Part shown: positions 1-4,476 of the stretch, in pieces | Layout: each line of letters opens with the position of its first letter | How positions within the stretch are numbered: the first letter of the stretch is position 1 | From: Pseudomonadota bacterium | GTDB lineage: Bacteria > Pseudomonadota > Alphaproteobacteria > Reyranellales > Reyranellaceae | NCBI GenBank assembly: GCA_023386865.1 | Contig: JAEWIV010000020.1 | Span: forward strand, 1 to 5,485 | Reading direction: 5' to 3' | Length of the DNA stretch: 5,485 nt | Program-made: the position numbers and the translations under genes | Notes under the pieces: model-generated | The model's database searches: none | Told to the model about the DNA's origin: nothing | What the model saw: the letters and a program-made list of their open reading frames with translations, nothing else

Positions 1-291
1 GGCATAGGCCAGCCCGGTTTCCCAGGCGTCGACCGATTCGTCCTCCTCGCCGTACTCGTCGCCCTCGTCCATCTCGTCGAGCTCGTCGCCCTCTTCGAAC
101 GCGTCGAGCTCGTCGGCGGAATCGTAGGCGTCCATGTCGTCGAACTCGTCGGCGCCTTCCGCCTCGAGCTCGTCGACCTCGTCCATTTCGTCACCTTCGT
201 CCCACTCGTCCATCTCGTCGGTGAAGGCCTCGGCGCTGCCCTCGGCTTCGTCGAGCTCGAGTTCATCAAATGCTTCGCGACGTGTCGGCAT
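1..291 (-). CDS. Extremely acidic low-complexity protein, N-terminal 97 residues (partial)
   Basis: The reading frame starts at the ATG at 291 and runs off the left edge of the window, so the C-terminus is unseen. A good Shine-Dalgarno sequence (AAGGGG, complement of 299-304) lies 7 nt upstream and supports this start. The first residues are MPTRREAFDELELDEAEG. By my count 47 of the 97 visible residues are Asp or Glu and only two (R4, R5) are basic. The acidic tract is built from imperfect DE-hydrophobic and DEGDE units, for example at residues 31-43 and 66-85, mostly encoded by GAC and GAG codons. It has no signal peptide or membrane segment. Near residue 88 the composition becomes more ordinary (DAWETGLAYA), which suggests a folded domain follows beyond the window. 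I do not recognise the family. Such tracts can bind cations or basic partners or act as disordered linkers, but none of this is shown here. It lies downstream of the NlpC/P60 gene on the same strand, 135 bp away. Confidence 0.8.
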   Translation of the reverse strand, partial: MPTRREAFDELELDEAEGSAEAFTDEMDEWDEGDEMDEVDELEAEGADEFDDMDAYDSADELDAFEEGDELDEMDEGDEYGEEDESVDAWETGLAYA

Positions 292-393
292 GGGCTTGCC
301 CCTTCGTACGATTGGATTGCGTTTGGCACGCGAGCCGGACGGTAGCCGTCGACGTCGCCCGGCGAACAGTCGCGATTTCCAGGGGCCCCGTTT

Positions 394-422
394 CGGGTAG
401 TCGAATCGGGCGACTCGACCCG
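394..422 (-). terminator. Hairpin just after the NlpC/P60 stop codon, possible terminator or 3'-end structure
   Basis: On the minus strand, CGGGT and AGTCG (separated by a 2-nt CG bulge) pair with CGACT and ACCCG across a 7-nt loop, giving 10 base pairs. The structure begins 4 nt after the stop codon of the 427-1314 gene. No U-tract follows (the RNA continues AAACGGGG), so it is not a canonical intrinsic terminator. It could protect a 3' end or slow polymerase. A GGGGCCCC palindrome lies just beyond it at 382-389. Confidence 0.35.
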
Positions 423-426
423 CGGC

Positions 427-1314
427 TCACAATCGGCGGGCGGCCCGGAAGGCGTCGGGGTAGAAGCCCGAACCGTCCAGCACGGAAGCGCCATGGAAGT
501 CGGCGAATGTCGGCCCATTGCGCTTCTTGCGGCTGGAGATGAAGCGGAATCGCCGGTCGGCGTCGCGCCCCAGATACATGCCGACGTGATCGATTCGCGG
601 TCCGTCGCCGGGATCGGCATCGAAGAAGACGAGATCGCCGACCTCGAGCCGCGCAAGGTCGGTGGCGCGTCCGCCCTTGGGAATGACGACGACTCCCGGG
701 GCGTCGGCGTAGATCTGGTAGGAGCGGCGCGGAATGCTTCTTCGATCCGGCTTCGGCGCGATCGACAGCGGGATGCGGTCGCGATAGCCGGCGCCCGGTA
801 GATGGTGGCGGTAGCCCCAGATCATGCGCATGTAGCCCGAGCAGTCGAGGCAGCGGAATTGCTTCGGCTCCGGCGGATCCCTCGGCTCGTCGGGATAGGT
901 CCAGGTCATGCCGAGGTAGTCGTTGAAGTCCGAACCTTCCTTGCGATCGTCAATGGTTCCGGTGCCGTAGCGGGCATGGCCGGCAATCTGCAGGTCGCCG
1001 TCGACGATGGCGGGCGCGCCGCGAATGTATTGCGTGGCGATGGCGAGCACGTCGGGCAGGCGCGCCCGGTTGGCCGCGAGCGCGCGCTCGAGCCAGCGCC
1101 GATCGAGCCGACCGGCGAAAGGTGCCGGACAGGACCGCACCCACTTCGCGTGCGACACCGAGGCCTTGCCTTCGACGAAATGCCGCCGCGGTCCTCGAAG
1201 CACGACCGTATGGGCGCCGTTGGTGAAGGTCGCGAGCCAGTTGCCGGCGACGTCGTGCACGTCGCTTCGCAGGCCGCGATCATGTCGTGTGACAGCGATT
1301 TTCCGCACGTTCAT
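427..1314 (-). CDS. NlpC/P60 family cysteine peptidase/amidase
   Basis: The product is 295 residues. The C-terminal half carries NlpC/P60 hallmarks: LDCSGYMRMIWGYR with the putative nucleophile C158, then LEVGDLVFFDA (223-233) and DHVGMYLG with the putative base H243. The third polar residue, often His in this family, appears to be Ser (FISS, 258-261), although H274 lies nearby. Members usually hydrolyse amide bonds in peptidoglycan stem peptides; the substrate here is not known. Residues about 20-150 form a conserved-looking N-terminal region, including VVLRGPRR, DVLAIATQYI and EGSDFNDYLG. I recall this arrangement from other bacterial NlpC/P60 proteins. There is no signal peptide or membrane helix, so export is uncertain. 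The ATG at 1314 has GGAG only 2 nt upstream; the GTG at codon 3 (1308) has 8-nt spacing and may be the true start. The 58-residue gene lies 33 bp upstream on the same strand, so co-transcription is likely. Confidence 0.9.
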   Translation of the reverse strand: MNVRKIAVTRHDRGLRSDVHDVAGNWLATFTNGAHTVVLRGPRRHFVEGKASVSHAKWVRSCPAPFAGRLDRRWLERALAANRARLPDVLAIATQYIRGAPAIVDGDLQIAGHARYGTGTIDDRKEGSDFNDYLGMTWTYPDEPRDPPEPKQFRCLDCSGYMRMIWGYRHHLPGAGYRDRIPLSIAPKPDRRSIPRRSYQIYADAPGVVVIPKGGRATDLARLEVGDLVFFDADPGDGPRIDHVGMYLGRDADRRFRFISSRKKRNGPTFADFHGASVLDGSGFYPDAFRAARRL

Positions 1315-1316
1315 CG

Positions 1317-1323
1317 CTCCGCC
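1317..1323 (-). promoter_or_regulatory. Shine-Dalgarno sequence that favours the GTG start at 1308
   Basis: The minus strand reads GGCGGAG here. It sits 2 nt from the ATG at 1314, which is too close for good initiation, but 8 nt from the in-frame GTG at 1308. The NlpC/P60 protein may therefore begin at codon 3 (sequence V/M-RKIAVTR), two residues shorter than the ATG form. Confidence 0.5.
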
Positions 1324-1347
1324 GCTGCGCGGGGCGACCGTCGTCGA

Positions 1348-1524
1348 TCACTCGGCTGGAGCGTCCGCCCGTCGCCCGTGTGAACTTTCCGCCTCGGCCA
1401 CCCGCGCCAGGGTGCGCCACTGCTCGGCCGTCGCCAACAGCGCTTGCCGATCGGCGCTGTCGGAGACGGTCCTTGCCATCTCCTCGCAGGCTCCGGCCTT
1501 TTGAATGCATTCGAGCGCAGACAT
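1348..1524 (-). CDS. Small helical protein, 58 residues, unknown function
   Basis: The product begins MSALECIQKAGACEEMAR and continues with DRQALLATAEQWRTLARVAEAE before a polar tail. It resembles a group of short alphaproteobacterial hypothetical proteins with the pattern C-x(5-6)-C-x3-A, D-x-A-D-R-x-x-L and W-R-x-L-A; this is recognition from memory, not a search. Two amphipathic helices joined near residues 20-25 are likely. The two cysteines (C6 and C13, one helix face) could pair or bind something, but no function is known. It has no signal peptide or membrane segment and is probably cytosolic. Start choice: a strong GGAGG (complement of 1533-1537) lies 8 nt before the ATG at 1524 and 5 nt before a second ATG at 1527. 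An upstream GTG at 1542 precedes the Shine-Dalgarno sequence and is unlikely. The gene is followed after 33 bp by the NlpC/P60 gene, and a candidate promoter lies upstream at 1567-1596. Confidence 0.72.
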   Translation of the reverse strand: MSALECIQKAGACEEMARTVSDSADRQALLATAEQWRTLARVAEAESSHGRRADAPAE

Positions 1525-1532
1525 CATGGCGC

Positions 1533-1537
1533 CCTCC
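1533..1537 (-). promoter_or_regulatory. Shine-Dalgarno sequence that sets the start of the 58-residue protein
   Basis: GGAGG on the minus strand, followed by tandem start codons ATGATG at 5-nt and 8-nt spacing. It lies inside the longer frame that would begin at GTG 1542 and so argues for initiation at 1524 or 1527. Confidence 0.7.
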
Positions 1538-1566
1538 GTCACATTGCGTGAGCGGGAGCGCGGGAC

Positions 1567-1596
1567 ATTCTAGCGTTGGATGCCGCTGTCTCTCAG
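1567..1596 (-). promoter_or_regulatory. Candidate sigma70-type promoter for the small protein and NlpC/P60 pair
   Basis: On the minus strand a -35-like CTGAGA (complement of 1591-1596, 4 of 6 to consensus) is separated by 18 nt from a -10-like TAGAAT (complement of 1567-1572, 5 of 6). It lies about 40 nt upstream of the ATG at 1524 and is the best such match in the 172-bp gap. Similar matches can arise by chance, so this is tentative. Confidence 0.35.
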
Positions 1597-1627
1597 CCGT
1601 CAGCGCTCGGGAAAGACAAGCCGACGA

Positions 1628-1638
1628 TAATGACATTA
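1628..1638. promoter_or_regulatory. Perfect palindrome TAATGACATTA, possible operator
   Basis: Two 5-bp arms flank a single central base, forming an AT-rich island in otherwise GC-rich DNA. It lies 31 bp upstream of the candidate -35 at 1591-1596 for the minus-strand pair. Its position suits a regulator binding site; no regulator gene is present in the window. Confidence 0.3.
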
Positions 1639-1655
1639 CGCGCCCGGCGTGGTCA

Positions 1656-1665
1656 GGTTGCAACC
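1656..1665. promoter_or_regulatory. Perfect 10-bp palindrome GGTTGCAACC, possible operator
   Basis: A self-complementary decamer between the metallopeptidase stop codon and the candidate promoter at 1567-1596. Its centre is about 27 bp from the centre of the TAATGACATTA palindrome, close to two and a half helical turns. It could be a second regulator site or a chance palindrome. Confidence 0.25.
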
Positions 1666-1696
1666 GGAATCGGCGAGGCCGGGCCGCACCAGCCGC

Positions 1697-3532
1697 CTAC
1701 TGGAGCAGAGCCGACTCCGCGCCCGTGCTGACGATGCCGATCGATCCGTCGCCGTTCAGGTCCTGCTGGAACAGAGTCTCGCGCAATTCGATCGCGGCAT
1801 CGGAGCCCGCGACGGCTCCAACGGCGGTCCACAGGTAGTTGCCCTCGGCGTCGGTGTTCCACACGGCGTACTCGTCGGCGTCGCCGTTCTTCCAGACGAC
1901 GACGTAGCCGGTCTCCGCCGCCTCGGCGGCAATCGGCGTCCAGGCGCCGAAGCTTCCGACCTCGACGGGCGTTCCGCCCGCCATGAGCGGCGCGCTCGAC
2001 GGCTGGCCGACGGTCGGCATGGACCAGTTGTTGCCGACCTGCACCAGGCTGGTCGCTCCCGCCTGCTCGACGATCCGTGTCTGCTGGATGGGCAGGATGA
2101 AGTCGCTCGCCCCCAGGCTGGCGATCTCGACATTCTTCATGGTCAGGCTGTCGCCGTTGCCGAAATCGAAGACGGCGTCGGCCAGCACCTGAACGCCACG
2201 GGCGATGACGTCCATGACGCTGCCGAACCCCGCCAGCAACGTGAGATCGATCGTATCGCCGTCCGCCTGCAGGAAATCCAGGATGGTGTCCGCGCCATAT
2301 CCCGCGGCATAGGCAAAGACGTCCTTGCCGGCGCCGCCGGCCAGGATGTCCGCTCCCGCCCCGCCGTCCACGAGATCGTCTCCGGCATCGCCCCCCAGCG
2401 TGTCGTTGCCGGCGCCACCGAACACCTTGTCGCCGCCGCCGCCGGCGCTCACCGTGTCGTTGCCCGCGCCGGCTCGGATCTCGTTGCCGGCGGCATTGCC
2501 GGTGATCGTGTCGTTGCCCTGGCCGGGGACGAGGTTGGTGATCAGCGAGCGCGTGTCGCCGTCGACCAGCAGGGCATTGTAGATGTTGCCGCTGGCGTAG
2601 ATCTCGCCGGCGGGCTTGGTCGGCGCCAGGGCGTTGAGATGGGCGAGCTGCGCGTCCGAGAACGTCATCCAGCCGCCCGGATTCATGTCGTCGACCTGGT
2701 CCTGCGCGAAGTTGCCGAGGTCGTAGGTCGACGTCGCACCGCCGGTCCAGATCGTCGCGAAGATGTGGTTGTCGACCGGTGTTCCCTGGGACACGCCGTC
2801 GATGAACGCGGCGCCGGTCGCCTCCGACCACGTGTAGGTAGCGCTTTGGCCGACCCAGTCGAAGTTCGCGCCGTACATGTGCTGCAGCGCGGCGATGTCG
2901 TACGTCATGAAGGTCTGCGGCGACGTGGCGGCCGTCTGGAAGCCTTCCGTGGCGCCGATGTAGTTCGGGTAGTTCATCAGCGAGAACTCGATGTCGCGCC
3001 GGTCGGCGTTCATGGCGCCATAGGTCATGATGTCGTGCGCATGCTTGAGGCCGAGCGCATGGCCGATCTCGTGCAGCAGCACTTGGCCCGAATCGGAGTT
3101 GCCCATGACCGGGTTGCGCCCGAGCGTGCCGAAGAACACGTCGCCGGCTTGCGGATAGTTGCCCGGGAAGTAGGCGTAGGCCGTCGCCGGCGAGAACGAG
3201 TTGGCGAACCTGAGGGTGGCGTGGGTGTCCGCCGTCTCGATGATCTCGCTGAACCCGAGGCCGGTGTAGCTGGCGATCAGGGAGAAGGCCCGCAGGATCT
3301 CGCCCTGCTGTGCCGCCGTCACCGGCAGGAAGCCGTTGAACGGTGCCGGATCGCCATAGGTGAGCGGCGTGCCGTACACGTCCGCCGACGTCGGAAAGCT
3401 GTAGGTGATCTCGCGGGCATTCCACGCCGCGCCGGCGAGCACGCTCGAGACGTTCTGGTTGTCGGCCGCGCTCAGCGCGGGGTCGTTGGAGCGTGCGATG
3501 GACAGGACGTCGATGCCACTCGCGCCGGACAT
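1697..3532 (-). CDS. Serralysin-type (M10) RTX zinc metallopeptidase with Trp-rich C-terminal domain
   Basis: The product is 611 residues. It is a predicted secreted, calcium-dependent zinc endopeptidase. The N-terminus has no Sec signal, as expected for type I secretion. The catalytic domain (about 35-300) has the zinc motif HEIGHALGLKH (H154, E155, H158, H164) and a Met-turn SLMNY with M186; Y188 matches the extra tyrosine ligand of serralysins. Eight nine-residue RTX repeats run from 337 to 408 (units such as GAGNDTLGG), followed by a typical beta-roll cap (DTILDF, GDTIDL) up to about 480. The tail, about 495-600, contains GYVVVWKNG, EYAVWNTDAEGNYLW and a calcium-loop-like DLNGDGSIG, resembling the Trp-rich C-terminal domain first noted in Synechocystis proteins (Pfam PF07483). 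It is longer than classical serralysins (about 470-490 residues) because of this extra domain. A strong AGGGAGGT 6 nt before the ATG supports the start. No secretion genes or inhibitor gene are seen nearby. Substrate unknown. Confidence 0.95.
   Translation of the reverse strand: MSGASGIDVLSIARSNDPALSAADNQNVSSVLAGAAWNAREITYSFPTSADVYGTPLTYGDPAPFNGFLPVTAAQQGEILRAFSLIASYTGLGFSEIIETADTHATLRFANSFSPATAYAYFPGNYPQAGDVFFGTLGRNPVMGNSDSGQVLLHEIGHALGLKHAHDIMTYGAMNADRRDIEFSLMNYPNYIGATEGFQTAATSPQTFMTYDIAALQHMYGANFDWVGQSATYTWSEATGAAFIDGVSQGTPVDNHIFATIWTGGATSTYDLGNFAQDQVDDMNPGGWMTFSDAQLAHLNALAPTKPAGEIYASGNIYNALLVDGDTRSLITNLVPGQGNDTITGNAAGNEIRAGAGNDTVSAGGGGDKVFGGAGNDTLGGDAGDDLVDGGAGADILAGGAGKDVFAYAAGYGADTILDFLQADGDTIDLTLLAGFGSVMDVIARGVQVLADAVFDFGNGDSLTMKNVEIASLGASDFILPIQQTRIVEQAGATSLVQVGNNWSMPTVGQPSSAPLMAGGTPVEVGSFGAWTPIAAEAAETGYVVVWKNGDADEYAVWNTDAEGNYLWTAVGAVAGSDAAIELRETLFQQDLNGDGSIGIVSTGAESALLQ
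2309..2524 (-). repeat. RTX nonapeptide repeat tract (eight units) within the metallopeptidase gene
   Basis: Eight consecutive 27-bp units encode residues 337-408. Five keep the G-x-G-x-D core well (for example GQGNDTITG, GAGNDTVSA, GAGNDTLGG, GAGADILAG). The second unit (NAAGNEIRA) is the most degenerate. In RTX proteins these repeats fold into a parallel beta-roll on binding calcium outside the cell and are tied to type I export. Confidence 0.9.
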
Positions 3533-3536
3533 GGAT

Positions 3537-3586
3537 ACACCTCCCTGGTCGGCTGCAGCCTAGGAAACTTGCCGCCGACGAGGTGT
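3537..3586 (-). promoter_or_regulatory. Leader hairpin sequestering the metallopeptidase Shine-Dalgarno sequence
   Basis: In the minus-strand RNA, ACACCUC followed directly by GUCGGC (complement of 3586-3574) pairs with GCCGAC (3553-3548) and GAGGUGU (3543-3537). This gives 13 base pairs with a 4-nt bulge (CAGG) on the 3' side and a 20-nt loop. The Shine-Dalgarno AGGGAGGU (complement of 3539-3546) lies partly in the outer stem and partly in the bulge. The 5' arm begins 16 nt after the stop codon of the upstream membrane-protein gene. No U-tract follows, so this is not a standard terminator. Translational control or coupling is inferred, not shown. Confidence 0.5.
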
Positions 3587-3602
3587 CCTCTGGAGAACGA
3601 CG

Positions 3603-4367
3603 TCACGTGTTTCGTGGTGCCGATTCCGCCTGGCGCAGTGCCCTCAGCACCGCGCGCCGCCGGCGCCACGACTGGCGCAGCAGCCAGCCGGCGGCGATGG
3701 GCAGCGTCAGCACCAGCATGGCGGCGGCATCGTGGGTGCGAACGCGGGTCGCCGCCCCGTGCAAGAGGCCCCACAGGACGACCGCGGCGATGCCCAGGGT
3801 CGTCGCCAGGGTGATTGCCAGCAGGGCGAGCCCCGGCGGCCGGTTCCAGAACCCCAGGCCGTCGGTCACGGCGGGAGCCGCACGGCCGGCCGCCGTCATG
3901 GCCGCCTGCAGCCGGCGGGCGAAGTCCGCCAGCCCCGCGTCGTCCAGCTTGCGGGCCGGTCCCTCGCCCGTCGTCGTCGGCGGCAGCACGAAGTGCTCGC
4001 CGTCGCGGGTCGTGAGCGCCAGCATCTCGATCGCGCCGGTCGCCACGTTGTTCAGGGCGGCGATGCGGTCGAACGGCACGCGCCGCCGGCGGCGCCGGCC
4101 GGCCATCGGCACCAGCGGCCGCTCGTCGATCGACACCGCATCCGTCTCGATCGTCCAGCGATGCCGGCGCAGCGCCGTCACTGCACAGACAGCGAAGCAG
4201 AGGACGAAGGCGCCCAGCACGGCGATCACCAGCGTCAACCGCTGCTCGCGCGCCACGACCTGCAGGCCGATGACGAGGCCGGCGGCCAGCAGCGCGCCGG
4301 CGCCCAGCAGCCCGCCGAGGATCAACGGCGAGCTGCGATAGACGGCCTGATGGCTGGGGGCGGTCAT
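3603..4367 (-). CDS. Four-helix membrane protein with cytosolic PH-like segment, unknown function
   Basis: The product is 254 residues. Hydrophobic helices lie at about 14-38, 44-66, 178-202 and 213-231. Between the two pairs is a soluble segment beginning RWTIETDAVSIDER, containing RRRRRR (91-96), VPFDRIAAL and MLALTTRDGEHFVL. This beta-rich pattern resembles bacterial PH-like domains found next to membrane helices. The charge distribution (RRHR after helix 2, RQSWRRRR after helix 4) puts both termini and the central segment in the cytosol. The function is not known, and the PH-like call is from pattern only. The ATG at 4367 has only a weak ribosome site (GAGTGG). The metallopeptidase gene follows 70 bp downstream on the same strand, so they may share a transcript, and the Ser/Thr kinase is transcribed divergently from a 109-bp gap. 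The poly-Arg run is a striking local feature and may contact phospholipid or an acidic partner. Confidence 0.85.
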   Translation of the reverse strand: MTAPSHQAVYRSSPLILGGLLGAGALLAAGLVIGLQVVAREQRLTLVIAVLGAFVLCFAVCAVTALRRHRWTIETDAVSIDERPLVPMAGRRRRRRVPFDRIAALNNVATGAIEMLALTTRDGEHFVLPPTTTGEGPARKLDDAGLADFARRLQAAMTAAGRAAPAVTDGLGFWNRPPGLALLAITLATTLGIAAVVLWGLLHGAATRVRTHDAAAMLVLTLPIAAGWLLRQSWRRRRAVLRALRQAESAPRNT

Positions 4368-4476
4368 GCAGCCACTCTAACGTGGTACGAGCCGCTGCCT
4401 TAGTAAAAGTCGCCAGCCGGGGCGCGATTCGCTACCCTGGTGCCGATTTGGATGTCGGCGTTCGGGGGACGCCACG
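4368..4476. other. Divergent intergenic region between membrane protein and kinase genes
   Basis: Both genes must be driven from this 109-bp region or from overlapping promoters. I find no convincing pair of -35 and -10 boxes on either strand. A weak plus-strand candidate is TCGCCA (4410-4415), 17 nt, then TACCCT (4433-4438). A 5-bp inverted repeat GCCGA/TCGGC (4442-4446 and 4455-4459, 8-nt loop) lies just before the kinase ribosome site. Confidence 0.35.

Noticed and set aside
40..215. Repeated TCGTC/TCGAGCTCGTC units that could look like a tandem repeat or CRISPR-like array
   Set aside because: The units are irregular, there are no uniform spacers, and they are explained by Asp-Glu coding repeats on the minus strand.
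338..350. GACGG-TAG-CCGTC short inverted repeat in the gap before the acidic gene
   Set aside because: Five-bp arms with a 3-nt loop are expected by chance at this GC content, and no U-tract or promoter element accompanies it.
134..400. A plus-strand frame encoding a Ser-rich protein opposite the acidic gene
   Set aside because: The Ser run is the complement of GAC/GAG-rich codons. The minus-strand frame has a good ribosome site, and the plus frame has none that is convincing.
1280..1663. A 127-codon minus-strand frame across the small gene and its upstream region
   Set aside because: It overlaps the well-supported 58-residue gene in another register, crosses the candidate promoter, and has no clear ribosome site or family resemblance.
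1653..3425. A 590-codon frame on the minus strand overlapping the metallopeptidase gene in another register
   Set aside because: Its product is dominated by Arg/Gly/His without domain structure. It is an out-of-frame shadow of the peptidase gene.
1649..3814. A 721-codon open frame on the plus strand, antisense to the metallopeptidase and part of the membrane-protein gene
   Set aside because: The minus strand has unmistakable zinc-peptidase and RTX motifs there. The antisense frame is Arg/Ala/Val-rich, has no recognisable domain, and is the usual result of GC-rich codon bias.
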